Part shown: one piece after another, positions 34,261 to 44,312 of the stretch
How the letters are laid out: each line of letters opens with the position of its first letter
Numbering within the stretch: the stretch's first letter is position 1
From: DASWJZ01 sp963792885
GTDB taxonomy: Bacteria; Pseudomonadota; Alphaproteobacteria; Rhizobiales; Afifellaceae
Direction of reading: 5' to 3'
DNA: 64,000 nucleotides
Assembly (NCBI GenBank): GCA_963792885.1
Contig: CAWBXX010000007.1
Span: forward strand, 62,001-126,000
Notes under the pieces: model-generated
Databases searched by the model: none
Told to the model about the DNA's origin: nothing
Seen by the model: only the letters and a program-made list of their open reading frames with translations
Translations under genes and position numbers: made by a program

Positions 34261-35565
34261 ATGGACGCTGATTTGCCGGACCAGAATCCGGTTCACGCCG
34301 CGTTGCTCGATGTGGAATCGGGTCTCGCAAAGGTCGCGCCGATCGAGCTTTCGATCGTGATGCCGTGCCTGAACGAGGCGGAGACGCTCGGCATCTGCAT
34401 CGACAAGGCGCGGTCTTTCCTTTGGCGCACCGGAATTTCCGGCGAGATCGTCGTCGCCGACAACGGCTCGACAGACGGCAGCCAGGCGATCGCCCGCGCC
34501 CGCGAGGCGCGCGTCGTCGATGTCGAGAGCCGCGGCTATGGTGCCGCGCTGATTGCCGGCATCCGTTCCGCGCGCGGCCGCTTCGTCATCATGGGCGACA
34601 GCGACAACTCCTACGACTTCGCCAATCTCGATCTCTTCGTGGAGAAGTTGCGCGCAGGCTACGACGTGGTGATGGGGAACCGCTTCCGCGGCGGCATTGC
34701 CGCTTCCGCCATGCCGCGGCTGCATCGCTATCTCGGCAACCCCGTCCTCTCGTTCGTCGGTCGCCGCTTCTTCAGGAGCGCGATCGGCGATTTCCATTGC
34801 GGGCTCCGTGGCTTCTCACGCGAAGCTATTCTGGCGCTTCAGCTCGATGCGACGGGCATGGAGTTCGCTTCGGAGATGGTGGTGAAGGCGACGCTCGCCG
34901 ACCTCAAGATCGCGGAGGTGCCGACGACGCTGCACGAGGATGGCCGCTCGCGCCCGCCGCATTTGAGAAGCTGGCGCGACGGCTGGCGGCATCTGAAGCT
35001 CCTGCTGGAGTTCGCGCCTCACTGGCTCTTCCTTTATCCGGGCGCAGCGCTCGCCAGCATGGGCACGTTGATCGCTGCCGCGGTGATCCGCGGGCCGCTC
35101 GATCTCGGCCCGCTGACACTCGACGCCGCGACGCTGCTGATGGCGGTCGCTGCCATCGTCGTCGGGACGCAGCTCGTGCTTTTCTATGCCGTGGCGAAGA
35201 CGGCCGCGGTTGCGGCCGGCCGGTTGCCGATGTCGCCGCGCCACGAGCGGCTCGCCAAGGTGCTGACTGTGGACCTCTTCTGCCTCGTCGGGGGAGGGCT
35301 CTTCGCGGTCGGCTTTTTGATCGCGGCGGTATCGTCGCTGCACTGGATGGTGACGGGGTTCGGCGACCTCGACCCGGACGTGAACATCCGGCTTGCAGCG
35401 GTCGCGACGCTCGGAATGGCGCTCGGTGTCCAGAGCGCCACCGCTGGCTTCCTGATCGGCCTCGTCCGCCAGAAGAAGCAGCCCGACGCGACGGCCAAGC
35501 CTGAGGACGGTGCGTCGGCCTCCGAGGAGCCAGAGACACGCTCGCGCACCGACGAAGCGGCCTGA
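34261..35565 (+). CDS. Family 2 glycosyltransferase with membrane tail
   Basis: The 434-residue protein has an N-terminal GT2 domain (about 28-240): SIVMPCLNEAETL, VVADNGSTDGS, the DxD-type MGDSDNSYDF and NRFRGG. These are as in dolichol/undecaprenyl-phosphate mannosyl- or glucosyltransferases. It continues with four membrane helices (about 255-400) and an acidic, disordered tail. It would load a sugar on a lipid carrier at the membrane, a fitting supplier for the GT-C-like protein encoded just upstream on the same strand (136-base gap). The exact sugar is not evident. Confidence 0.88.
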   Translation: MDADLPDQNPVHAALLDVESGLAKVAPIELSIVMPCLNEAETLGICIDKARSFLWRTGISGEIVVADNGSTDGSQAIARAREARVVDVESRGYGAALIAGIRSARGRFVIMGDSDNSYDFANLDLFVEKLRAGYDVVMGNRFRGGIAASAMPRLHRYLGNPVLSFVGRRFFRSAIGDFHCGLRGFSREAILALQLDATGMEFASEMVVKATLADLKIAEVPTTLHEDGRSRPPHLRSWRDGWRHLKLLLEFAPHWLFLYPGAALASMGTLIAAAVIRGPLDLGPLTLDAATLLMAVAAIVVGTQLVLFYAVAKTAAVAAGRLPMSPRHERLAKVLTVDLFCLVGGGLFAVGFLIAAVSSLHWMVTGFGDLDPDVNIRLAAVATLGMALGVQSATAGFLIGLVRQKKQPDATAKPEDGASASEEPETRSRTDEAA

Positions 35566-35577
35566 GGCGCGAACCGC

Positions 35578-36240
35578 TCAGGTCAGCGGCAGGGAGGGCG
35601 CGAGCGGAGCCAAAGCCAGCACCGCCTTTTCGATCTCCCAGCCACCCTCCCAGATCATCTGCGCCGCGACGTAGACGATGACCAGAAGTCCCACCCAGGC
35701 TAGCCAGCGGTAGCGGTCGAGCAGGCGCGCGATGAAGGTCGCGGCGATCCCCATCAGCGCGACCGACAGGACCAGCCCGATCGCCATGATCATCGGATGC
35801 TCGCGCGCCGCGCCAGCGATGGCGAGCACGTTGTCGAGCGACATCGAGACGTCTGCGATGAGGATCTGCCACATGGCCGCGCCGAGGGTCTTGGAGGATT
35901 CGGCGACCGCGCCGCCGTCCGCCGTCGATGTCAGGGCTTCCGTGCCGGCATGCTCGGCGGCGCTCTCCCTGATCTCGCGGAAGAGCTTCCAGGAGACCCA
36001 GAGGAGAAGCACGCCGCCGGCGAGGAGCAGGCCCACGATCTCCAGGAACTGCACGGCGAGCAGCGAGAGGATCACACGCAACACGACTGCGCCGGCGATT
36101 CCGTAGAAGATCACCTTCTTGCGGATCGCAAGCGGCGCACCCGCCGCCGCCATGCCGACGACGATGGCGTTGTCGCCGGAAAGCACGACGTTGATGAAAA
36201 TCACCTGGAGGATGGTCGAGATTTCGGTCGAGAAGTCCAT
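35578..36240 (-). CDS. TerC-family integral membrane protein (copy 1)
   Basis: The 220-residue TerC/YjbE-type protein has about seven membrane helices and the conserved acidic motifs VVLSGDNAIVVGMAA and DVSMSLDNVLAIAG. TerC proteins are linked to manganese export and metallation of exported proteins. The start at 36240 follows AAGGAGG. It lies 10 bases downstream of a second terC and is clearly co-transcribed with it. Confidence 0.9.
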   Translation of the reverse strand: MDFSTEISTILQVIFINVVLSGDNAIVVGMAAAGAPLAIRKKVIFYGIAGAVVLRVILSLLAVQFLEIVGLLLAGGVLLLWVSWKLFREIRESAAEHAGTEALTSTADGGAVAESSKTLGAAMWQILIADVSMSLDNVLAIAGAAREHPMIMAIGLVLSVALMGIAATFIARLLDRYRWLAWVGLLVIVYVAAQMIWEGGWEIEKAVLALAPLAPSLPLT

Positions 36241-36250
36241 CGCCGCCTCC

Positions 36251-37052
36251 TTACCCCTGCGCCAGCGCGAAGCGGTGGGAGAACGGACTGCGCTCGGCTG
36301 CGTCGACGGCCTCGGCCGCGGGTGCGGACTCGGCGCCCGAGAGCTCTGCCACGAGATCGGGCCTGAGCGCCGCGCACGATCGTTCCGAGGTCGAACGGTA
36401 AAAGCGCCACGGCGTCGTGAATCTCGCCCACGCCGTTCCAAATCATCTTCAGCGCCACGTAGAGGATGATCGCGAGCCCGACGAAGGCGATCCAGCGATA
36501 GCGGCTCAGAAGTCGCGCGATGAACGTCGCGGCGATTCCCATCAGCGCGATCGACAGGCCAAGTCCGAAGACGAGGACGATCGGATGCTCGCGCGCGGCG
36601 CCGGCAACCGCGAGCACGTTGTCGAGCGACATGGAGACGTCGGCGATGATGATCTGGAACGCCGCCTGGGCGAAGGTCTTCCGCTGAGCACCTTCCGCAA
36701 CATGGCCGTCGGCGTTCAGGTCCTGCCCGGTCAGCGCTTCGCGCACCGCATGAGAGTCAGTGCTGGTCGTGCGCAGCTCCCGCCACATTTTCCAGCTCAC
36801 CCAGAGAAGCAGGATTCCGCCTGCAAGGAGCAGGCCGATGATCGCGAGAAGCCACGTCGCGACGGCGGCGAAGAGGACGCGCAGCACGGTCGCCGCGGCG
36901 ATACCGACGAGGATCGCCTTGGTTCTTTGTTGCGGCGGGAGCCCGGCGGCGGCGAGCCCGATGACGATGGCGTTGTCGCCGGCCAGAACGAGATCGATCA
37001 GGATGACTTGCAGAAACGCCGACAACGCGTCGGCGGAGACGAGATCGAGCAT
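36251..37052 (-). CDS. TerC-family integral membrane protein (copy 2), one frameshift
   Basis: The protein has the same architecture as copy 1: LVLAGDNAIVIGLAA, DVSMSLDNVLAVAGAA and ~65% similar core by eye. A longer loop between helices 3 and 4 (DSHAVREALTGQDLNADGH) and a longer C-terminal tail are specific to this copy. One extra base near 36378 has to be removed to read the tail LRPDLVAELSGAESAPAAEA and end at TAA 36251-36253, just before the ribosome site of copy 1. Restored length is about 266 residues. Confidence 0.82.
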
Positions 37053-37228
37053 GCGGCGCACCCTTCACGCGTGGCCGCCGCTGCTGCGTTCTCCTGTCGA
37101 AACGTCTGAGACCGGGGGAACGGCTGGGCCACACACTGGTCGTCCAGTCCGACATCGCAGCGGGATCGAACCGCTGCCAGAGGGGCCCGGCCTGGCGTCC
37201 GTTATTTAGCGCCCGGCCGGTGGCAAGA

Positions 37229-38210
37229 TCAACCGCGCGCGATAAGCCGCTGATGCCAGCGCCAGGCGTCCTCGACGATGGTCGGGAGGTCGGCGATCGC
37301 CCGCCAGTTGAGAAGCGCCTCGGCGCGGCGGGGATCCGCAACGAGGACCGGCGGATCGCCGGCGCGTCGGGGCGATTCCACGACCGGAACGGGCCGGCCG
37401 GTTGCTGCTTCGACGGCGGCGATCTACTTCGCGCACCGATGCGCCGCGTCCGGTACCGAGATTGACCGCGGCGGAGGCGCCGCCGTCCATCAGATAGCGA
37501 AGTGCTGCGACGTGAGCGGCGGCGAGGTCCATCACGTGGATATAGTCGCGCACCGCGCTTCCGTCGGGCGTGGCGTAGTCGGTGCCGAAGATCGAGATCG
37601 ACGGCCGCCGGCCGACGACGGCGTCGAGGACGAGCGGAACGAGATGCGTTTCCGGCTCGTGCCATTCGCCGATCTCGGCCGCGGGATCGGCGCCGGCGGC
37701 ATTGAAGTAGCGCAGCCGCACCGAGCGGATCGCGTGCGCGCGGTCGAAATCCTCCATCAGCCATTCGCACGCGACCTTCGTCGCGCCGTAGGGGTTGATC
37801 GGGCGAAACGGCAGGTCCTCGGTGATCGGCACGCGCTCCGGCGCGCCGTAGACGGCGCAGGTCGAGGAGAACACCAGTTTGGAGACGCCGGCCGCGTGCA
37901 TCGCCTCGAGCAGATTGAGCGTCCCGCCGACATTGACGGCGTAATAGCGCCCGGGATGCGACGTCGACTCCCCGACGAGCGTGAGCGCGGCGAAATGCAG
38001 GACCGCCTCCGGCTTCGTCTCCTCGATCGCCGCCCGCAGCGCCTCCGTGTCGCGCATGTCACCTTTGATCAGCGGACCGAAGCGGACGGCGTTTTCGTGC
38101 CCCATCACGAAATTGTCGAAGACGACCGGCTCGAAGCCGGCCTCGGCCAACGCCTTGCAGCAATGGCTCCCGACGTAGCCGGCGCCGCCGGTGACGAGGA
38201 CGCGCGTCAT
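37229..38210 (-). CDS. galE: UDP-glucose 4-epimerase, one frameshift
   Basis: GalE interconverts UDP-glucose and UDP-galactose with bound NAD. Visible motifs are the Rossmann signature VTGGAGYVGSH, the catalytic SST...YGxxK set (FSSTCAVYG, INPYGATKVACEW) and NYFNA-like LRYFNAAGADP. One extra base near 37425 breaks the end; removing it gives EAATGRPVPVVE, RAEALLNWRA and HQRLIARG before TGA at 37229. Length is then about 326 residues, normal. ATGA overlap with the metallophosphoesterase gene upstream. A supply role for the nearby surface-glycan genes is likely. Confidence 0.9.
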
Positions 38211-38928
38211 CGCTCGGTCGCCTGCAGGAAGCGCCGGGTGTCGTCCTCGAGGGCGACGCAGGTGAGGCGGCCGGAAAAGACCGCACCAGTGTCGATATTG
38301 ATGCGGTTCTTCTTAAGCTCAGGCGCGGAGACCGGCGTGTGGCCATGCACGACCATCTTTCCGAAGTCGGCGTTGGACTCCAGAAACGGCCCGCGAATCC
38401 AGATCAGGTCGTTAGGGTCCTGCGCGTTGAGCGGACGCCCTGGCTGACGCCCGCATGCACGAAAAGATAACCGCCGAACACGGCTTTGCGCGGCAGCCAT
38501 GAGAAGAAGGTGCGGTGCGCCGCCGGGAGCGCTTCGATGAAGGCCGCGCGCAGGCTTTCGCTCGAGGCGAGGTCGGGCTGCGAAGCGCGGCCGCCCAGAT
38601 ACGACGTGATCGTCTCGTCGCCGCCGTTGAAGAGCCAGTTCGACATCGCAGCGGGGTCGCCAAGCGCCTGTAGGAGAAGGTCCTCGTGGTTCCCCATCAG
38701 GCAGATGCGCTCCGCTGCGATGCGGCGGCGACTTGATCAGCCAGTCGACGACCCTGCGCGAAGTCGGGCCCGCGGTCGATGTAGTCGCCGAGATAGATCT
38801 CGACCGCGCGTTCGACCGGCGCCGATCTTCGAGGTCGCGCGTTATCGTCGTCCACGAGTTCTCTGCAGAAGGTCGAAGCGGCCGTGGATGTCGCCCACCG
38901 CGTAGACGCGCAGGCCCGGCGGCAGCAT
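38207..38928 (-). CDS. Serine/threonine-type metallophosphoesterase, four indels
   Basis: Four frame segments join into a calcineurin-like phosphoesterase of about 240 residues: VYAVGDIHGRFDLLQ, IYLGDYIDRGPDF, CLMGNHEDLLL and VVHGHTPV. These are the GDxH-GDxxDRG-GNHE-GH metal-binding set of PrpE/ApaH/bacteriophage-lambda-phosphatase-like enzymes. Three extra bases (near 38858, 38757, 38722) and one missing base (near 38440) are required. Such density could be poor sequence or true decay. ATG at 38928 is used. Its stop overlaps galE (ATGA). Confidence 0.75.
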
Positions 38929-38975
38929 GCCTGCCGGCAGGGTCTGGACCGGGCTTTGAGCGAGTCGGTCGCTCG

Positions 38976-39606
38976 TCACGGCATCGGGATTTCGGTTGTG
39001 AATTTCGGAACCTGATAGCCCGCCTTGACGGCCGGACGCGAACGCGATGTCGACGTACCAGCGCTTCACGTTCGGGAAATCGTTCAGGTCGATCTCTTGC
39101 CATTCGAAGCGGGCGAGCCATGGCCAGATCGCCATATCGGCGATCGAGTACTCGTCGACGACGAAATCGCGTCCCTCAAGCCGCCGGTCGAGCACGCCGT
39201 AGAGCCGGCGTGCTTCGTTGCGATAGCGCTCCTCCGCGTAGGGCGCCTTGCCCCGGTTGAAGTGGAGGAAATGGTGGGCCTGCCCGAGAAACGGCCCGAT
39301 GCCGCCCATCTGCCACATCAGCCATTCGAGCACGCGGTAGCGCGCCTCGCCTTCCCTGGGCAGGAAGCGCCCGGTCTTGTCGGCGAGATAGATCATGATG
39401 GCGCCGGACTCCATCAGCGCGAGCCCGTTGTCGCGGTCGACGATCGCCGGGATCTTGTTGTTCGGGCTGATCTTCAGGAATTCCGGCTTGAACTGATCGT
39501 CCTTGCCGATGTCGACGGCGTGCGCCTCATAAGGGAGGCCGAGCTCTTCCAGGAGGATCGAGACTTTGCGCCCGTTGGGCGTGGTCCAGGTATAAAGGTC
39601 GATCAT
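38976..39606 (-). CDS. YfcG/YghU-type glutathione transferase (disulfide-bond oxidoreductase), one frameshift
   Basis: MIDLYTWTTPNGRKVSILLEEL and NNKIPAIVD, followed by LMESGAIMIYLADKTGRFLP, are signatures of the Nu-class glutathione transferases YfcG/YghU, which act as glutathione-dependent disulfide reductases. The Thr-Pro-Asn of TTPNG is the characteristic active-site turn. An extra T near 39044 hides the end; removing it gives RPAVKAGYQVPKFTTEIPMP and TGA at 38976, about 209 residues. It reads away from the maleylacetate reductase gene, with 156 bases between. Confidence 0.85.
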
Positions 39607-39762
39607 GGCTCTTCCGTCGCGGGGGAGGTGGCCGGCGGGCCGAGCCAAAGGACATGGCGCTACGGGCGCCGGATGGCAAGGGGAGGGCGCGGTGGGAGCC
39701 AGCGCGAGAGATGGCGGTGGGATCGATGCGGTCCGGGCGGCCGACAGGACCGGAGCGAAACG

Positions 39763-40839
39763 ATGAGTGCCGGGGGTCAGATCGCGCCGTTCGTCTACGA
39801 AGGGCGGCCGCAACGCATTGTCTTCGGGCCGGGTCGGCTGGCGGAGGCGCCCGAAATCCTTGCATCACTCAAGGTCGATCGTGCGCTCGTCCTTTCGACG
39901 CCCGGGCAGCGCGAGGCCGGCGAACGCGTTGCCCATCTTCTAGGCAAGCGCGCCGCCAGCCACTTCTTCGGCGCGGCGATGCACACGCCGGTCGAGGTGA
40001 CCGAACAGGCTCTCGCCATTTTCGACGAGCACGACGCCGATGGCGTGGTGGCGATAGGCGGCGGCTCCACGACCGGGCTCGGCAAGGCAATCGCGCTCAG
40101 GACCGACGCCCCGCAGCTCGTCATCCCGACGACCTACGCCGGCTCCGAAGTAACGCCCGTCGTCGGAGAGACCGAGGACGGAGAGAAGACCACGACCCGC
40201 TCACCGAAGGTCGTGCCGGAAGCGGTCATCTACGATGTCGAGCTGACGCTTTCGCTGCCTTCCCGAATTTCTGCGACGAGCGGCCTGAACGCGATGGCCC
40301 ATGCGGTCGAGGCGCTCTACGCGAAGGATCGGAACCCGATCGTGGAGATGATGGCGGCGGAGGGGCTTCGCGCCTTCGCTGCTGCGTTGCCGGCGATCGT
40401 CGCCGCGCCGCGCGATCTTCAGGCACGCATGCGCGCGCAATACGGCGCCTGGCTCTGCGGCATGTGTCTCGCGTCGACCTCAATGGCGCTTCATCACAAG
40501 CTCTGCCACGTGCTCGGCGGAGCCTTCGGGCTCCCGCACGCGGAGACGCATGCGATCGTGCTTCCGCATGCGACCGCCTACAACGCGCCTGACGCCCCGG
40601 CGGCCATGCAGGCGATCGGCGCCGCACTCGGCGTCGAGGATGCGGCGAAGGGGCTCTATGACCTCGCGCGCTCATTCGGCGTCCCGCTCGCGCTGAAAGA
40701 GATCGGCATGCCGGAAGACGGCATTGAGCGAGTGGCGGCGACGGTCGTCAGAGATCCCTACTGGAACCCGAGACCGCTTGACCTGGACGGGATACGTGCG
40801 CTGCTCGAGCGGGCATACGAGGGAGAAGCGCCCAGCTAG
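39763..40839 (+). CDS. Maleylacetate reductase (iron-containing alcohol dehydrogenase family)
   Basis: The 358-residue enzyme starts MSAGGQIAPFVYEG behind GGAG. It has the NAD-binding GGGSTTGLGKAIAL motif, PTTYAGSEVTP, the family metal-region block NAMAHAVEALYA, and HHKLCHVLGGAFGLPHAETHAI, all close to MacA/TftE-type maleylacetate reductases. These reduce maleylacetate to 3-oxoadipate in the breakdown of (chloro)catechols, resorcinol and hydroxyquinol. No ring-cleavage dioxygenase gene is in the window, so its pathway partner must be elsewhere. Another dehydrogenase role is less likely. Confidence 0.88.
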   Translation: MSAGGQIAPFVYEGRPQRIVFGPGRLAEAPEILASLKVDRALVLSTPGQREAGERVAHLLGKRAASHFFGAAMHTPVEVTEQALAIFDEHDADGVVAIGGGSTTGLGKAIALRTDAPQLVIPTTYAGSEVTPVVGETEDGEKTTTRSPKVVPEAVIYDVELTLSLPSRISATSGLNAMAHAVEALYAKDRNPIVEMMAAEGLRAFAAALPAIVAAPRDLQARMRAQYGAWLCGMCLASTSMALHHKLCHVLGGAFGLPHAETHAIVLPHATAYNAPDAPAAMQAIGAALGVEDAAKGLYDLARSFGVPLALKEIGMPEDGIERVAATVVRDPYWNPRPLDLDGIRALLERAYEGEAPS

Positions 40840-40904
40840 CCGCAGCCGTCAAAGCACGAACCGCTCGTCGCGCAGCGTGCGCACCTAAGCGAAGCGTGGG
40901 TCCG

Positions 40905-41138
40905 TCACTTCCGCTTCGCCGCTGCCTTCTTTGGCTTCTTCGCCGCAGGTTTCTTCTCGGCCAGCGCGGCGCGGTCATCCTCTTCCTTGGCCAGCCGGAG
41001 CGCGCGCAGGCGGGCCGTCTTCTTGCGCATGGCATCGTGCTCAAGATCAATGATCGAGCGCGCCTCCTCTGTCGTCTTCTTGGCGCGGCCGAACCGCTCC
41101 TCCGCCTGAGACCGTCCCACCTTCAAGTCCCGAGCCAT
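40905..41138 (-). CDS. Small lysine/alanine-rich charged protein
   Basis: The 77-residue protein (MARDLKVGRSQAEERFGRAKK) is very basic, helical, and ends in a PAAKKPKKAAAKRK tail like nucleic-acid-binding tails of histone-H1-like proteins. A GGAGG site precedes the start. Similar short proteins occur in many Rhizobiales without known function. It lies between the convergent maleylacetate reductase gene and the end of the dhaK operon. Confidence 0.6.
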   Translation of the reverse strand: MARDLKVGRSQAEERFGRAKKTTEEARSIIDLEHDAMRKKTARLRALRLAKEEDDRAALAEKKPAAKKPKKAAAKRK

Positions 41139-41191
41139 GCTTCAACCTCCGGCTGAGTCGGATGCCTCAGAGTAGAGGTGCCGGGCCAAGT

Positions 41192-42187
41192 TTACATCCC
41201 CCATCTCAGGCCAGGCGCATGGACCGGCGCGTCCCACAGGCGCTTCGACTCGTCGTCGAGCATGGAAACCGTGATCGAGCACCCCGCCATGTCGAGCGAG
41301 GTGACGTAGGGCCCGACCAGCGAGCGCACGGCCTTCAAGCCGTGCTTCTCGAGCAGTTTCTTCGCCGAATTGTAGACAAGGTAGAGCTCCATCAACGGCG
41401 TGCCGCCGAAGCCGTTGACGAGGAGCAGCGCCTCGCCGCCCTTCTCGCCGAGGTCGCCGAGGATCGCGCCCATCATCTCCTCGACGATCTCGTCCGCCGG
41501 TTTCAATTTCACGCGCCGGCGGCCCGGCTCTCCGTGGATTCCGACGCCCATCTCCATCTCGTCGTCACCGATCTCGAAGGTCGGCTTGCCGGCAGCAGGG
41601 ACCGTGCAACTCGTCAGCGCCACGCCCATGGAGCGCGTGCGCTCGTTGACGCTGTCGCCGAGGGCCTTCAGCGACTCGAGATCGCGGCCTTCCTCCGCGG
41701 CCGCGCCGACGATCTTCTCCACGACCAGGGTGCCGGCAACGCCGCGGCGGCCGGTCGTGAAGAGTGAGTTCTCGACGGCGACATCGTCGTTGGTCTTGAC
41801 CGTCATCGCTTCGATCTCAAGCTCCGTCGCCATCTCCGCCGCCATCTCGAAATTCATGACGTCGCCTTCGTAGTTCTTCACGATGAAGAGCACGCCCGGG
41901 TCGCTTGCGACCGCCTGCGTTGCTTCGATCATCTGGTCGGGCGTCGGCGAGGTGAACACGTGGCCGGGGCACGCGGCGTCGAGCATGCCGTGGCCGACGA
42001 AGCCGGCGTGGAGCGGCTCGTGGCCCGAGCCGCCGCCGGAGATCAGCGCCACCTTGCCCGGCTTTGGGTTGCGGCGCCTGACGAACTTATGGTCGGCGCC
42101 GAGCGCGACGATATCCGCGTGCGCGGCGCAGAAGCCGTCGAGGCTCTCCACCAGCAGCGTATCGACTTGATTGATGAATTTCTTCAC
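41192..42187 (-). CDS. dhaK: Dihydroxyacetone kinase, DHA-binding subunit
   Basis: The 331-residue DhaK carries GGGSGHEPLHAGFVG, which forms part of the substrate pocket, and IVKNYEGDVMNFEMA. The GIHGEPGRRR loop carries the histidine that bonds covalently to dihydroxyacetone. With DhaL (ADP cofactor) and DhaM (phosphate donor) it turns dihydroxyacetone into its phosphate. GTG start behind GGAGGGG. It is the last gene of the leftward operon, 103 bases after the previous one. Confidence 0.95.
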   Translation of the reverse strand: MKKFINQVDTLLVESLDGFCAAHADIVALGADHKFVRRRNPKPGKVALISGGGSGHEPLHAGFVGHGMLDAACPGHVFTSPTPDQMIEATQAVASDPGVLFIVKNYEGDVMNFEMAAEMATELEIEAMTVKTNDDVAVENSLFTTGRRGVAGTLVVEKIVGAAAEEGRDLESLKALGDSVNERTRSMGVALTSCTVPAAGKPTFEIGDDEMEMGVGIHGEPGRRRVKLKPADEIVEEMMGAILGDLGEKGGEALLLVNGFGGTPLMELYLVYNSAKKLLEKHGLKAVRSLVGPYVTSLDMAGCSITVSMLDDESKRLWDAPVHAPGLRWGM

Positions 42188-42290
42188 GGTCGCCCCTCCT
42201 TCGCCGCGATCTGCTCGCTCCCCGTCATAATGAAGCGGAAAGCGGCGATCTGCATTTGAGTCCTATCAACCGGCTTCGGCACTTCGCCAC

Positions 42291-42722
42291 CTAGTCCTTG
42301 GCGCGTGCGCAAAGCCCGGCAAGCTTCTCGACGAAATCGCCGATCAGCTGGTCGAGCTGGCGGTTCTTCGCCGGCGAGCCGAGGTCCGGCAGATGAATCA
42401 CGTGGGTGCGGGTGCGCGGCTGGTCGCGCGGCGGCGCCTGCCGGTTCGGATGCGCGCGCGCGTAGGCCGCGAGGAACGCCTTCCGCTCGCTCGGAGAGAA
42501 GTGGCAGATCTCAAGCACGAGATCGACATGGCGGGCGGGGATCGGCGTGTCGTAGGCCGTCGACGTGATCTGCGTGACGAAGCTGCGGTTCTTGGCGAGC
42601 GCCACGGCGATCCGCTGCCGCGTACCCGACGGCCGCGATTCGAGAACGCGCTGCAGGATCGCCTTGTATTCGGCGACTCCGGCGCTCGCCGCGTCGTTGC
42701 CGCGCTGGGCGCGCTCACTCAT
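42291..42722 (-). CDS. Hypothetical regulator-like protein in the dha operon
   Basis: This 143-residue protein has a central helical segment RIAVALAKNRSFVTQITS and IPARHVDLVLEICHFS. It resembles a divergent XRE-type helix-turn-helix and is followed by a Pro/Arg-rich stretch and a helical tail (LDQLIGDFVEKLAGLC). It overlaps the end of the EI gene by eight bases and precedes dhaK. It might regulate the operon in response to PTS state; this is inference from position only. Confidence 0.5.
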   Translation of the reverse strand: MSERAQRGNDAASAGVAEYKAILQRVLESRPSGTRQRIAVALAKNRSFVTQITSTAYDTPIPARHVDLVLEICHFSPSERKAFLAAYARAHPNRQAPPRDQPRTRTHVIHLPDLGSPAKNRQLDQLIGDFVEKLAGLCARAKD

Positions 42723-44312
42723 CGAGCCGCGTCCGCGCGATAGCAGCCTTGACCGGTCCGAGCATCGCCGGAGCGACGGAGAGGCTCCGGAGCCCAGCTT
42801 TGAGCAGCGACGGCACCAGCGCCGGATCCCCGGCCGCGTCGCCACAGAGGCTCACTTCGATGCCGGCGAGCTTGCCGAACCCGGCGACGTCGGCGATGAG
42901 CTTCATCACCGCCGGATTGGTCACGTTGCAAAGATCGGCGACGCGATGGCTGTCGCGCGCCGCCGCAGTCACGTATTGCGTCAAGTCGTTCGAGCCGATC
43001 GAGAAGAACTCCGCCGCCGAGAACGCCTTCGGTTGGATGGCGACAGCCGGCACCTCCACCATTATGCCGAGCGCCGGTCGCGCGGCGGCGATCCCTTCCG
43101 CGGCGAGCTCGGCGATCGCTGCGTCGAGCTGGCTGCGCGCCGCCACGATCTCGACGGGGACCGTGACCATCGGCAGCATGATCTTCAGATTGCCGCGCGG
43201 TTGCGGCGCGGGCGAGCGCGCGAAGCTGCACGCGGAAGACTTCCGGCCGCGAAAGCGACAGCCGGATGCCGCGAAGCCCGAGAAACGGATTCGGCTCATC
43301 GACGGTCAGTCCCTTCACAGGCTTGTCGCCGCCCGCGTCGATGGTGCGGATGGTGACGGGGCGCCCCGCAGCCCAGTCGAGCACCTTTGCGTAGGCGCGA
43401 TATTGCGCCTCCTCGTCCGGCAGGGTGTCGCCGGAGAACAGGAACTCCGTGCGCATCAGCCCGACACCGTCGCAGGTCGAGACGTCGATGTGGTCGACCT
43501 CGTCCGGCCGCGCGACATTGACCATGACGTCGATCGGAATGTTGCAGAGCGTGCGCGCATCGGCGTGAAGGTAGCGCGCGAAGCGGTCGTCTTCCGCGGC
43601 CTTGGCGGCGCTCCGCGTTGCCACGAAGGCGCGCTCCGCAGCACCCGGGCTCAGCACCAGCGCGCCGTTGTCTCCGTCCACCATCGCCTCGCGATGGCCA
43701 TCGATCTCGATGGCGCCGAGGCCGACCACCATCGGCACGCCGCGCGCACGTGCCAGCATCGCCACGTGGCTGGTGGCGCTTCCCGCCGAAAGCGCGACGC
43801 CACCGCCATGCGACCAGTCGGTCTCGAGGAAGCGCGTCGGGGTGACCTCGGAGCCGGTCAGGATGGCGCCCGGAGGCGCTGCTGCGAGGTCAGCGCCGGA
43901 GAGGTTGCGGAGCACGCGATCGCGAAGATCGACGAGGTCGGCGGCGCGCGCCCGAAAATAGTCGTCGTCCGCCGTTTCGTAGCCGGTAATCTGCTCGGAG
44001 AGCGCGGCAAGCCACGCCGCTTCGGCGCTGTCGCCCGCCTCGATCAGCGCGAAGGCCGGTTCGGTCAGCTCGTCGTCGGAGAGCATCGCCGCCTGGAATT
44101 CCAGGATCCCGCGCTCGTTCTCAGCGGACGCGCCCATCAGCGCCAGCGATCTGCTCGATCGAGCGGAGCACCGCGACGTTGAGCGCCTCGCGCTCACGCT
44201 TGGCTTCGCCGGTCGGCAGACGGCGCGCGACTTCCGCGTCGAGGCGGAAGAGGGGGCCGGCCGCAATTCCAGGCGCGGCGGGCCGGCCTTTCAGCTCAAC
44301 CGGTTCCGACAT
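42715..44312 (-). CDS. ptsI: PTS enzyme I (phosphoenolpyruvate-protein phosphotransferase), two frameshifts
   Basis: Three frame segments form one EI of about 532 residues. The N-terminal HPr-binding start is GRPAAPGIAAGPLFRLD, the phospho-histidine region GSATSHVAMLARARG, and the C-terminal PEP-binding barrel has GVGLMRTEFLFSG, GGDKPVKGL, FSIGSNDLTQY and the active-site cysteine in VSLCGDAAGDP. Extra bases are needed near 44145 and near 43205. It lacks a fused GAF domain, so it is a plain EI dedicated to the dha operon. It overlaps ptsH by 17 bases. Confidence 0.88.

Noticed and set aside
37155..37185. A tRNA-like T-arm (GGTTCGATCC flanked by a 5-bp stem) on the minus strand upstream of terC2.
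   Set aside because: No matching acceptor strand, D-arm or anticodon arm can be found at tRNA spacing, so it is a chance motif.
37053..37228. Possible manganese (yybP-ykoY) riboswitch upstream of the terC pair.
   Set aside because: The conserved aptamer core sequences are not visible in the 176-base leader on the minus strand.
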